This document shows positions 1 to 11,094 of a DNA stretch of 64,000 nt, in pieces; position 1 is the first letter of the stretch; the number at the start of each line of letters is the position of its first letter. This DNA comes from Codonopsis lanceolata (taxonomy: Eukaryota; Streptophyta; Magnoliopsida; Asterales; Campanulaceae), in NCBI GenBank assembly GCA_013146195.2, contig CM028380.1, forward strand, positions 83,981,142-84,045,141. The letters are read 5' to 3'. The notes beneath the pieces were generated by a model. The model was given only the letters and a program-made list of their open reading frames with translations, had not been told where the DNA came from and did no database searches. Both the position numbers and the translations under genes were made by a program.

Positions 1-337
1 ATTTCTTGGTCGTTAATTTCCCATGGCTTAACTTTTTTATTTTATTTAATTTTTCTATTTTTCTCCCATTGTGAACATAGACGCTACGCGAACCCTTAAT
101 ATCATCATTAATACATTGAAAGACTACAAAGTATTTACTTAATGTTATTCGGCTAAAACGATGACGGCAAAAGTACCTTCGGCGAGGTTGAACACTCGAT
201 CTTTTTGTTAATAGGAATGAGTAGTACCAATTGAGTTAGATCTACGTGGTTATGGATATTTTATATATAATGTTAGTTTATTTTCAAAACAATTTCAGTT
301 TTTCACATCACTAATATTAAGTTGTATGTTTCTGCAG

Positions 338-483
338 CTGAGTCAGTGAAAGAAACAAATGGTGTAGGGAAGGTCAAGTATGATCAGCGATGCGCTAATG
401 AACTCTGTCCGTTCGGTTGCTGCGGCCCCGACCATTGCTGCCGGGCTGCTGAAGTGCAAGCTCAAGTCAAGCCTCAAAACTGA
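338..483 (+). CDS. Peptide gene A: secreted Cys-rich class II GRP-like peptide, exon 2 only (5' part outside window)
   Basis: Exon 2 follows a TTCTGCAG acceptor at 330-337 and ends with TGA at 481-483. Read in the phase of gene B it starts TESVKETNGVGKVKY and ends in six cysteines spaced C-x4-C-x3-CC-x4-CC, then a hydrophilic tail AAEVQAQVKPQN. Bases 1-337 are the 3' part of its intron; they share blocks with the intron of gene B, for example the GAGGTTGAACACT block near 186-200. The signal-peptide exon must lie to the left of the window. The tail and the FGCCG core match the C-terminal cysteine module of class II glycine-rich proteins (GRP3-like), which are cell-wall or apoplastic peptides, but there is no glycine-rich segment. 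Function is inferred from family only. Confidence 0.8.
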
Positions 484-1283
484 TGCATGCATGGAATATA
501 TATAATAAATTAATAATAATAAAATAAGGGGCAATTGGGTCTACACATGGCTCTAATAGCTTGTTTGTAAGTCGGTCGTGGCCCGTGGGAACTGGGAAGT
601 GAATATTTGCATTATATGCATATGATACTTTACAGAGGTTCAATTATCTGGTTATTGCCCGGTATCTTTTGTGGAGTATTTTTTATTTTATTTTAATTTT
701 TTTTGTTATAGTTAGGGTCTTTAAGGGGCGGCAATGACTGACACGATACAATAATATGACATGATAATAAAACACGATTAAACAAAAAACATGATTAAAC
801 AAATGACACGATAAGACTAGTACGATAAGAAACACGATACGAAAGACAAGAAATTATTAATATATTTAAAACAATATTTATTGTTATATTTATTATCAAA
901 TAAGATATATAATATAAAAAAAATAATAAAACATGAACACGACACGATAACACAAACACCAATTGTCAAACCTCTTCAATACTTTTGTCGAGTATTACCT
1001 TTATTACTTTGGTGATAAAGTTGAGTGCATTTACTCCGTTTCAAAAGGCCAGTCCCCAAGGCCTACTGTAATTTCATGGGTAATAATGGGTCCGGTTCCG
1101 TTCATCTTATGTTCAACCGTTAAAATCCTCCACAATTTTATTTAGCTAGTAAAATATATTTTTATAAAAAAATAACGAATATACCTTTAATGAAATTGAA
1201 TTAGGTGAGCGCAACATCGTAATTCCAAGTCGATTCATCGTAAATCCAAAATATGTATTGGGATCCAATTTGTGCATCGTGAT
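484..1283. other. 3' flank of gene A and AT-rich intergenic DNA with ACACGAT-type short repeats
   Basis: The first about 100 bases correspond to the 3' UTR/flank of gene B (shared GGGGCAATTGGGT block and CTTGTTTGTA). From 735 to 960 the motif ACACGAT or CACGATA recurs about ten times at irregular spacing. No coding frame is convincing; the short frames here have no recognisable domain. Confidence 0.5.
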
Positions 1284-1384
1284 TTTTTTTGTAGACCTTT
1301 CTCTTAAGAGGATATGAGAAGAAATCGAACCTAACACCTCTCATTTTGTAAGACTCCAACTCTACCACTGGACCACCCCTTACG
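1284..1384 (-). mobile_element. tRNA-derived SINE, short, minus strand
   Basis: Reading the minus strand from 1384, the sequence begins GGGGTGGTCCAGTGGTAGAG, a tRNA-like head with a pol III box A (TGGTCCAGTGG, 1375-1365). A box B, GGTTCGATTTC (1331-1321), lies 44 bases after box A. The body ends in an A-run on the minus strand (T-run on plus near 1284-1292). This is the layout of plant tRNA-derived SINEs. It cannot be a working tRNA because the arms do not pair and box B has drifted. Confidence 0.6.
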
Positions 1385-1830
1385 GTCGTGTATCATAATT
1401 TACTTTTGTATTCTAACGCAAAATTGTGCATAGGAATTTTTTGTATCAGTAATCTAGTTTTTTGTATTGTAAAATCAAAATTATGCATCTGGATATACTT
1501 TTGTAATCTAATTCCAAATTATGCATCACAAAATCAAAATTGTGCATCTGAATATTTTTATATATTCTAATTTCAAATTGTACATCGCAAATCCAAAATT
1601 ATCGCGGTGCAAACTGGATTAGATAATATTTTATGTATCGTAGTTCAAAAATTAATTCATCGCAGAACATAAAAGTTGGTATTGCGGTACAATTAGACTA
1701 GGCAATTAAACTATTGAACCGTGATGTAAGAATTAATGTAATAAAATTGATGAATCGCGGTGCAATAGGACTAGGCAATTAAACTATTGAATCGCGGTGT
1801 AAAAATTAATGCAATAAAATTGATTAATCG
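1385..1830. repeat. Degenerate repeats of an ATCGC(A)-(6-12)-AATT(G/A)TGCATC type motif
   Basis: From about 1200 to 1830 (interrupted by the SINE), variants of a 15-35 base phrase containing TGCATC, ATCGCGGTGCAA and AAATCAAAATT recur many times. A similar phrase set (CGCGATGCATC, AATCGCGATG) recurs at 14990-15320 and 24590-24930. It looks like an old, diverged low-complexity or satellite-like tract with no coding capacity. Confidence 0.4.
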
Positions 1831-4110
1831 TATCACGCCCCAGAAATCGTGATTACACGTCTCATGAGAGATGAAGAACAAAACCAAACCCAAATCAAGA
1901 ACAAAACCGAACCCAAATCTAAAACAAAAGCCAAATTCAGGAAAGTGTTCCTGCTAAAATAGACCAAAATACCATCTATATACCACTGTATACGAGTACA
2001 TCAGAGCAACTATCCTTTGAATACAAAACAAACCTAAAGAGTTCGTTGATAACCCAAATAATCACAAACCTCCAAAAACTTTAGATTATAAACTATACAA
2101 ATAGACAAAAATACAATTTCCAAAGGTGAACTGACTCATGCATAGCTATACAACTTCTAATTGCAAAACCCGATTCAGATATCAAGCTTCCCTCTAACAA
2201 TCGGAAGGAAGAAAACAGAAAAGGTGAGATCAAATTACCCAGTAAGGAATGTATCAACATTAAAGGATGTGTTAGTGTATCAAAATAGCTTTATCAATCT
2301 GATAACAATAGCTGTGAAACAAAACCAAATCATCATATCTCTCTCTCGAAGAATGGATGAACAATAATGATGAACAATAATGATAAACAATAATATCAAA
2401 TCAAATTCCATAACACTTGAGCTGACCAAATGCCCAAACCTACAAAAAAATTTGACTTAAACATGAAAGTGTCACTGCAGATGCCACTTTGACCAAAGAT
2501 GCAAATACAAATACCAACAACCGGTGATGGGGAAGTCAACTCGTGACGCTATCAAATCGTAACATAGTAACAATTCAAAGTGTTTATGGTAGAGTAGCAA
2601 AAGAAATACTAATCATCGATTCCAAATGACGTGAACAACAAATAAACGATAACAAGCTCAAATCCAAACTTGGTAAGAACAATTTCAATCAAATGTTTCT
2701 AACAGCTAGTAAGAATCGAATGATAACTAGGTTGACAAGAACCCTTACCTCAAGTCTGAGACAATCCAAATACCCAACAAGCTAACACACCTTGATCTAA
2801 GCATATAACACAATGAAATGATTTAAGAACCAACTTTTAAGTACCATACTTTCAAAAATGAACATTTACTATTATCACTACAATTATAATCTACAATATT
2901 CAAAATAAACAAAGAATATAATCCTGAAACTAAATCCATTCAAAAGTATTCTAAAAAAATAGTCAAATTATGCTTTTGAATCACCCCATTCCCATTTAAA
3001 ACAAGTAAATTATGATCATTTAAAGTTTGTGACTTTTTAAAATTCATAAGGGTCAATTCCGAAAATTCAAGAACTATGAGGCCCAAGTTTTCCTTCAACA
3101 AACTAACTATAAGGACCAAATTGCAATTTTCGATAATAATCACCTTCAACCTCAGGTACCCGAGTTATAGCTTTTGTTAATCCTTTTTCTATTTTAAATT
3201 CTTTTTTTCCTTTTTTTTCCCAATACCTTCAATCTTTATATATTATTAAACTACTTAACAAACACACACATACAAACTAACACATATATACATATTTTTT
3301 TGACTTTCCATGTAATTCAAACTATATTAACCAATTTTATTAAATTAAGATAAATCCAACTGAACTGTAACCACTTATTAGTATCATTATATTATCCCAA
3401 ATAATTCATTATTCGATCAAATGGTTCGAAACATTAATTTTTCAAAAAAAACACATTAATTATTAAAATGAAACGATTTAAATATCAAATCAATACCGAA
3501 GGCATATCGATAATAATCATGCTTTAATAACAAGAGAATAAATTATACATGGCTATTTTAAGGATAATCATATAATTAAATTAATATAAAATCAATACTA
3601 CATAATCTTTCTTATCTCAAAATAAAATAATTCCACCGATATAAACACATCAGCAACCCACAACTACGACTATTGTGTCAAACCCGAGCTTAACAAAACA
3701 ATACTGATAGTAGTTAACAAGTACTCCACGAATCTCTTTTACTATGATAGTAGTGGGGAAAAGGAATTGGTAAACTTTTCAAATCTGACTCGAGCATATG
3801 AGCCAAGGTGACTCATCTAAGCTATAAGCCTACTAACCGACAGTCAAATGCTGGATAAAGATGAGTCAAAAATGTATTATGTCAAGTTGTCAACACACGT
3901 GGACTACATCATCAAACATTCATAGGGTCCCACCCAATTGACTCGTGCAAATTCTTTAAATATTTTGTAAGTTCGGACATGAATGTTTTATAGTTCAATC
4001 CATCAACACATGTTATATCGAATAAGAAATATATATCTTATAAAAAATATTGATAAAATCGTCTCACACAAGTTTTTACCTGAAGAGAGATAGCTTTTTA
4101 TCAAACAAAT
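1831..4110. other. Unassigned 2.3-kb AT-rich segment absent from the paralogous interval
   Basis: This stretch has no counterpart between gene B and the hAT-like element at 22147, so it was inserted here or lost there. It opens with ATCACGCCCCAGAAATCG at about 1835, which resembles the start of some gypsy-type LTRs. I found no matching second terminus, primer site or coding domain. The short frames at 2161-2367 and 2940-3149 show no family resemblance. Confidence 0.3.
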
Positions 4111-4263
4111 AAATGCATTGTTTGTAAAATATCAAGAATAATGCACGACAATCATTCTATATTTTAAACAACAAAATGGTTACCTTCCTGTCAACGTAAA
4201 GATAAAGAATGATAAATCTATTTCCGAATCAACAAGAGCTTCATCACATTTAAGTATTGGGAT
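4111..4263. repeat. Segmental-duplication block (paralogue of about 21960-22110)
   Basis: The sequence from AAATATCAAGAATAATGCAC onward through AACAAGAGCTTCAT is repeated with few changes at 21966-22091. In both intervals the block sits just left of a hAT-like element in the same orientation, so it marks the same ancestral position. Confidence 0.75.
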
Positions 4264-4810
4264 CAAGGTTCTAAAAATCGTTAGGCGGTCGCTAGGCGGC
4301 ACATTAGCGCCTAGCGTTTAGGAGACTAGTCGGAGCGTAATCGGGACCTAGAATTAAAGCATAATTATCATTTTTTTGATAATTTACATCAAAGATCAAA
4401 CACATTAATTACAAATTTAATTTTTTTTATGTTTGTCATTTTATCAAACACTTGTCTATATTTGTAAAATGAACAAAAATATACAAACATACCTTTAATC
4501 ACAATTCTCAACAACCCCAAAACAATAAACCAGCCAAGTTTAAAACTAAAAACAAAAAAAATATTACTCCACCTACCTATTGCCCATACAACCCACAGTC
4601 TAACATATATATCTTTCATAATCCCTTATCGTTCTAAATTATGAGTCTCGAGACAGCCGCCTTCTTCTTCATCTTTTTTTTCTTCTATCTATCTGACAGA
4701 CCGGGAACGTAGGCACCAACTTGGTCGATTAGGCGACGACTAAGAAAGTCGCAGCGGTAGAGAGGGGCCGAGCGCCTAGGCGGAGTTAGACGGAGAGTTT
4801 TTGAACACTT
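4264..4810 (+). mobile_element. hAT-like non-autonomous element, copy R1
   Basis: Begins CAAGGTTCTAAAAATCG and ends with the inverted, diverged form TTTTTGAACACTT. Subterminal DNA is rich in TAGGCG/CGCCTA motifs at both ends. The same family occurs at 15655-16496, 22147-22821 and 25971-32527, where 8-bp flanking duplications support hAT membership. Here no target duplication is visible. The right end abuts a later MITE insertion, and the left flank has lost about 30 bases relative to 22147. Confidence 0.6.
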
Positions 4811-4811
4811 A

Positions 4812-5439
4812 AAGCATCCCCATTGTTCTCTTTTTAGCATTCTTTCAATTAGAAAGATAAAATTTCACCACTATTGGCATTGTACATCTTCTTATTGGCC
4901 ACCTAAGAGAGAGAAAAAATTTTATTCTTAAATAGAAAGAAAACTTTGGGGGAGGAGAGAGAGAGAGAGGGTGTTAGTCCACTTGGTGTGTCCAAAAAAG
5001 GGGAAACTCTCCCCCCGAGAGCCCCCACACCTCAGCCTCATGAGAATGTGAGAGAGAAAATCACGGTAACTCAACGATTAAGTAGCTAGGAGGACCAGTG
5101 CCTAGTACCTACAAGGAGCCACGCCCACAAGAGGATGAAACCCTCACACTGCGGTTGCTAGGACTCGATCATTGGTCCTGTGTCCAAATCTATTAGCTCT
5201 TAACCAACTGAACTAAGCCCGTGAGGACTGTTAGTCCACTTGGTGTGTGTAGGGGGGAAGGATTTTGTATTTATTATGTGGGATGATATTAAATTTAATA
5301 TTTTTTGTGTAAGAAGATGTGTAAGAAGATTATATAATGAAAATATATATTTTTAAATGGATAAGAAGATGAAAATGTGTAGGTGGCAGTGGGAACAACT
5401 AAAAAAATGTATAAAAAGATTTACACAATGAAGATGCTC
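4812..5439. mobile_element. PIF/Harbinger-like MITE, interrupted by a SINE
   Basis: The ends are imperfect inverted repeats: AAGCATCCCCATTG at the left, and the reverse complement of GAGCATCTTCATTG at the right. They are flanked by TTA on both sides (4809-4811 and 5440-5442), the usual PIF/Harbinger target. Inner arms also pair: the left CATCTTCTTATTGGCCACCT faces the right AGGTGGCAGTGGG. A SINE at 4992-5229 splits the element. Confidence 0.55.
4992..5229 (-). mobile_element. tRNA-derived SINE with oligo-T tail, minus strand, 19-bp target duplication
   Basis: A perfect 19-base direct repeat, GTTAGTCCACTTGGTGTGT, flanks it at 4973-4991 and 5230-5248. On the minus strand the head reads GGGCTTAGTTCAGTTGGTTA (box A), followed about 50 bases later by GATCGAGTCC (box B). 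The 238-bp body ends CCCCTTTTTTGG rather than in poly(A). A short T-run at the 3' end is typical of Au-type plant SINEs. The clean flanking repeat makes this one of the best-defined insertions in the window. Confidence 0.8.
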
Positions 5440-5494
5440 TTAATTTTCTATGATTCACTTCATTACACGTTGATTGTCAATCACATATAATATA

Positions 5495-5753
5495 CTTTCT
5501 CCGTCCCTTAATAATCGTCCTAGTTGACCCGACGCACAGTTTAAGAAAAAACAATTGACTTGATTATTTATATTGGTTTAATGTGTAGTTTCCTTTAAAG
5601 CACATGTGTATGTGGCCCATAATTAAAGTGGAGTGAAAAAGTAAGGGTAAAGTGGTAAAAGTGATGTTCTAAAAAGGTAAGTTTCAAACTGGACAATTAT
5701 TTTGGAACGAACGAAAAAAAAAAAAGATGACGATAATTTAGGGACGGAGGGAG
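5495..5753. mobile_element. Stowaway-type (Tc1/mariner) MITE, copy 1
   Basis: Ends are CTTTCTCCGTCCC and GGGACGGAGGGAG, the canonical Stowaway terminus and its inverse, bordered by TA on both sides. Non-coding, 259 bp. A second copy of the same subfamily lies 160 bp to the right in the same orientation. Confidence 0.85.
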
Positions 5754-5915
5754 TAAAATTTTCTTACGTTTAACACCAAATATTTTCATGAAAAGCAAGG
5801 ATTAAAATTATGAACGAAAGAAAGTTAGGTCACTCAGTAAAGAAGCTCATCATGAACGAAAGTACTGTTGGTTCGTAGGTTCTAGCCTTTTAGATAAGTG
5901 GACTAGTTTCTTATA

Positions 5916-6170
5916 CTCCCTCGTCCTTAAATAATCGTCCTAATTGATCTGACGCATAGTTTAAAAAAAATTTGACTTCATTATTTATATTGATTTAATA
6001 TATAATTTCCTTTAAAGTTTATGTGTATGTGGCTCATAATTAAAGTAGGGTAAAAAAGTAAGGATAAAATGATAAAAGTGATATTATAAAAAGGTAAGTT
6101 TCAAACTGAAGAATTATTTTGGAACGGACGAAAAAAAAAACGGATGACAATAATTTAGGAACGAAGGAAG
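5916..6170. mobile_element. Stowaway-type MITE, copy 2
   Basis: Begins CTCCCTCGTCC and ends with a decayed inverse, AACGAAGGAAG, with TA on each side. The interior is clearly related to the copy at 5495-5753 (shared blocks TTTCCTTTAAAG and AAAAGGTAAGTTTCAAACTG). Its termini have drifted more than those of copy 1. Confidence 0.75.
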
Positions 6171-6479
6171 TATTTCGTTTGTAACTTATTGGTAGCCAGT
6201 ATTGTGATAGGATTTGATTTATAAGTCGAATTTATAGTTGTTTGGTAATACTTTATAGACCATTTAGACTAATAGACTGTGCTATGTAGATGAGACCCTT
6301 ATCCCCTTACGATCTATATTATAATTAAGCTCGGTCTTTCTGAAAAATTAACTACTTGTTAAGATTCATTTTTACAAAACATAACTACTGGCCAGGATTA
6401 AGTCTTTCTAAAAATTTAACTATTGGTCAAGATATTGCTAGATTTCGTGAATCTCGGTAACAATATAGGGGATATCTAA

Positions 6480-6836
6480 TTTAATTCTTACGTTTGTCTT
6501 CTTATACTCTGTATCATTTTCCTTCTATATATCATTTTCCTTATATTCTCCGTATCATTTACTTTTTCATTATATAACGTTTCTATCAAGGGCAAGACTG
6601 GTTGTCCCTGCAAGTTTTAATTTTTTTTTCACTGTTAGATGATCATATTGTTCTAATTGATTACCGAGAGATGTTTATTTTAAATTAGTTATTTTGAATA
6701 CTGATACTGTCTCATACTGACGTCGTCCTATACTGACACCGTACCATAGACACTGACACAAAATCTAGTTTATATTAATAGAGAGGATGGTATATAACTC
6801 TTGCTAAAAAAACACGAGATTATATATTTCAAAACT
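6480..6836. repeat. Segmental-duplication block left of the LARD (paralogue of 23329-23692)
   Basis: From TTAATTCTTACGTTTGTCTT to the retroelement boundary the sequence is nearly the same as 23329-23692. It contains a Helitron-like 3' terminus at 6738-6768. Confidence 0.8.
6738..6768 (+). mobile_element. Helitron-like 3' terminus (plus strand)
   Basis: A weak hairpin (ACCGTACCATAGACACTG) is followed by ACACAAAATCTAG and then T. The CTAG end followed by T, with a hairpin about 12 bases inside, fits Helitron 3' ends. The paralogue is at 23593-23623. The matching 5' end was not located. Confidence 0.45.
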
Positions 6837-9800
6837 TGTAAGACCCCGATTCCCGGTTAGCTTGAATTGCGGGCAATGCTCGCATTTCCTTCCTTGGTTT
6901 ATGGCTTATTTGATTTCTGAGAGAGTCTAGATGTGTATGAGAGATCACATTAAGACCAAAACACTTTTAAGAGATGTCATTTAGTTGTTGACTTGCTAAA
7001 GTCACAAGTCGTAACTCGACGATAGTCGAAATGCGACGCGATTGAGAGTTTACTCGGGTTTCGTGTTCCTGACCTCGATTAGGTCCTAGATCTTTACATG
7101 ATGATTAAATAACATGTTTAGATGTGTTAGAATACTAGTTGGATGTATTCCTTGAGTCTCGTGAAGTTTCGACGCTCCGAGGATAGCAACTCTCCTTATC
7201 GCGTAGTTTGAGATTGAGCCGGGTGATCGTCTCGCCTTTTGGGAGCTCATTTCTCCTATATGTTGTTAGTCATCTAAGGGGCATTCAGGCCTATTTAGTA
7301 GCCTTTTGAAGTGTTTATAACCTTGGGTGGTTGCCCGTCGATTTGCGGTTTCATTCGGCGTTTTGTTACCGAGTTGTTGCGCCTTTCGCCGGTTTTGCAC
7401 CAAGTTGCTTCGGGTGTTGTTTATGGGAGTTTAGACCTACTTTAAAAGTGTTTTGAGACTTGTGTGGTTTAGCCAAGTGTTTGAGGACTTTAAGGGTTCA
7501 ATTATGGGCCGTTTCGAAGCTTTAAGGGTCACGATTGCATGCGGGAACGATCGGACTCGAACAACATTGCACAAAATTCACCAAGGGCTGGAATAGGGGG
7601 GATGCGGTCGCTTCATGTAAGCACCATGCGACCGCATGGTTGCCGAATCAGCCTTGTCCCTATTTTGTGATTTGAAGTGTATTTCCTATTCTACCCTCCT
7701 TAAACCTCTTCTAAACCCTCCCTAACACCCATACTTAGACCTAATGATGTCATAACACATTTGGGGAGTTGATTAAGGTTTGATTAGAGTTTGATTAGTG
7801 GTGGATTACATCTAAACACTCACTAATTGTACCAAGGAATTTCCAATTGTGCCCTCTTTATTAGAGGAGGTATAAATAGACTAAACCCTTTGTGAATTCA
7901 GCTGATTTCTCTCATTTCTTTCTCCTTCACATACGTATAGTTAGAGAGAGTGAGAGCCTCCATGGAAACTTTCAAGCCCTAGCTTCTTCTTCCTCAAATC
8001 CAAGGAGATCCAACCGTCGGATGATCTCTAAACTTCGGATTCGTGAAGCTCTCGTCAAATGGAACAACTTCACCATTTGGATCGTGATTTTTTTAAGTTT
8101 TCATCTAAGTCAAGTAAGCTACTAGATTCTTGATTCTCTTGATTTTGTGCTCATTGACCCTAAGGAAAACAAAGATGATTGCTAATTGAGGTCAATGAGT
8201 ACACAAGCATGATGGGTGTGATTTTATTTTGATTTTTCGGATTTTTGATGGGTGAACTTGCTAGAAGCATGATTAGGTTGATTTCTATGTTCAATGGATT
8301 ATGTTGTTAAGTTCAATTGATAATTTGGACTTAGGTATGATGAGTGTTTGATTCCCTAAAAACCTAGGGTTTAATATGATGGTTATGTAGCAAATGGGTT
8401 CTTGATGTAATGAATGATTTTAGAGAATTTTATGAAATGTTATGGGTTGTTGGAATCACTTATGTATATGTTTAAGGTTAGGGAAGTATACTTGATGAAT
8501 CCCTATTGTTGATTATAAGCATGAGTGATGAATTTTTACAATGGGTTATATATTATAATGCTTCGTTTGACTTTTGAAAATAAAGTTGACCATCATGTAT
8601 ATAAGAGTATGAAGGATGAATTTTTTTTACAATGGGTTACATGTTAGAATTCTTGATGAATCTCAATTGTTAATTGTAAGCATAAATGATGAATTTCTCA
8701 CAATGGGTTACATGTGAATGTTTCGTTTGACCTTCGAGAATAAGAGTTGACTTTCATGAAAATAAGAGTATGTTGATATCTAATTCATGAATTTTTTATT
8801 GTAAGCATGCATAATGAATTATCATTATGGATTGTATGAATAAAATGTATTGTTTGACTTTATTGGGTTGAGTTGACTTTTATGCAAATAAGAGTATGTT
8901 GGTCAACTATAATTCATGTATTGAAGGTTATGAACATGTTAGATAAATTTACATGTTGGTTATGAACATACCAGATGAAATTGCATCTTGTTTAGATTAA
9001 TGGTTATTTTGGATGAGAGCATGCTTGAATAAATGCTATATTGTGATGCATGCTAGAAATGTAATGGTTGACTTTAAATGTTAAGTGTTGACCTATGAAC
9101 TATGTTTTGGGGTTTTGTTGGGAAAGAATGGATTGTTGGGTTGCACAATGTTGCTAACCTTGAGAACATAGCCATGAATTTTAGCTAATGAATAATAGGA
9201 GGGCTATGATGCAAATAGCTTCTATGCCTTCAAATTTGAAAAGAGTAGAAATGACTCAACGGAGTCGATTATGGATTTATATGAACATAGAGAACTACAT
9301 ATTGAAATCCTACGGAATTTGGGGTAGTTTTGATGGAGGTCAAGCCTCCGAGCGTTTTCAAGTGTATGAAGAACACTTGGGTATTAGAGACTTGATAATA
9401 TCGCTCTAAGATGATTATGTGTTAGTTAGCATAGAAATGCATAACTATGTGATTTATAAGTAAATATCTACTTGATTGGATTAGTACGGTGTGTTGTACT
9501 TTTCCTTTATTTGAGCATGTGAGTATATATTACCTGTGCTTGAGTTTGAGTCCAGTTGGCGGTTTTGGTTTGAGTTTTTGGCGGGACGATGCATTGTCTT
9601 CACGAATTGTGAGATTTGTGATCGCAATGGATCGTCGTACCGGGTTTGCACACACCCCTCCACCGATGGCCACGGTGGGGAAGTAGCTCATCTTAGTTAG
9701 AGTAATACACATGACTTTGATAGCTATGGAACCCGAGCGGAGACTGTTTCGGGGACGTCGATACCACGAAAAGGGTTATCGAAGGCACGTTTGTTTCCAC

Positions 9801-11080
9801 AGGAGTTGCACGCTGGAAACAGGAAAAAAGAAAATCATCTTCTCTTGGTTATGTGGTTTATTTTATGAGCACGTATGAATTGTTGTGCTACATGGTTAAT
9901 GGAATTATTTTCATGAGATGATGATTTCTTGTTAAGATGTTATAGTAAAAATATAACATACTAATGAAATGATGATTTTTATGATTTATGTTATACTAAA
10001 ATTATAGCATGCGATTTATGATTAGAATGGAAACAATAGCCCCCCATTCATGAATTATTATATGAGTGATGATAAATAAAGAATTATGAAACTCATGGTG
10101 CAATTGGTTTATATGGTTTGATGGGAGTTTAAATGTAGAAATAAAATACTACATATTACGGAATTTAGAATCATAATCTATTGATATGATTTGTTTCATG
10201 ATAATTTATGAAGAATTATATTCCATGTGACTATGGTTGGATTTGGTTTGTGTGGGAAATTATACCATGAAATGTTACATCATGAGTATGACATAAGATG
10301 TACATGTTTTATTTGAGCATTATGCCATGCCATGACATTGCATCTTTAGTAGCTTACTAAGTCATTATGACTTACTCGTTTGCTTTGTTTTCCTTAGATT
10401 CGAGCCGAGCTAGTAACTCGAAGGAAACCGCCGAGCCTACGATAGAAGTGTAATTTTTATAAAGGTTGCTACTTTAATTATTTTTGTAGCCTTAGTTTTT
10501 GGTAAGGACGTTTGGGAAGTGAAGTTATATAGACTTCACTTTGGGTAGTAAGATTGTGTTATTGATTTGGTTCTTGTATTTGTAAATTATTAATAATTGG
10601 TTTTTGTGAGCCAACAAATGTTAGTTGAGCCATGTTTGTTTAAATACATATTTATTTCATCTCAAGTTATTTATATTGTGGGTTATGTTGTACTCCGGCT
10701 TGTTTAGCCGTCGAGTGTGTAGACTAGAGTCTTAGACTTAGTGTAATGTTGGGTTCTGGCTGTAACGTCGCCGATGACTTGGTTTATTTGTGCTATATAT
10801 TTTTATTCCATGACAGGGAGATTTGTTCTACGTGCCCAATGTTGCGGCACGTGCGTCGAATTTTTGGACCAAGAGATTTATGATCTCTTTGGTTGTATTT
10901 GGTTTGAGCTTGTTAGCTCGGGCGCCACTAGGATATTTTGTTTAGCTTCCGCAGGTGTTTTAAGTTATTGGCGTATCGCCGTTATGGCCTTACCCATTAT
11001 TTGATATTTGCTTGCTGTCTTGTGTGTTTTGACGGCACGACCTTGGGATCTCGTATTGGGATCCGGGTCGGATCGTCACA
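6837..11080 (+). repeat. 5' LTR of the LARD-like element (4244 bp)
   Basis: Starts TGTAAGACCCCGATTCCC and ends GGATCGTCACA just before the primer binding site. A TATA box (TATAAATA, 7871-7878) suggests U3 is about 1.06 kb and R-U5 about 3.2 kb. The open frames at 7892-8125, 10774-11004 and nearby lie in this leader and show no domain, so they are not counted as genes. Confidence 0.85.
7871..7878 (+). promoter_or_regulatory. TATA box of the LARD LTR promoter
   Basis: TATAAATA preceded by GGAGG and followed about 30-40 bases later by a CT-rich stretch (CTCATTTCTTTCTCC). This is the expected arrangement at the U3/R border. Confidence 0.55.
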
Positions 11081-11082
11081 GT

Positions 11083-11094
11083 TGGTATCAGAGC
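11083..11094 (+). promoter_or_regulatory. Primer binding site, initiator Met tRNA type
   Basis: TGGTATCAGAGC is the standard plant retrotransposon site complementary to the 3' end of initiator methionyl-tRNA. It begins 2 bases after the LTR terminal CA. Confidence 0.9.

Noticed and set aside
343..534. Minus-strand frame over exon 2 of gene A, and similar frames at 21584-21793 and 58786-59115
   Set aside because: They are antisense shadows of the cysteine exons, which have conserved splice sites and phase on the coding strand.
1284..1384. Possible tRNA gene (also at 5150-5220 and 46315-46385)
   Set aside because: Box A and box B are present but acceptor, D and T arms do not pair, and the sequence continues into SINE bodies.
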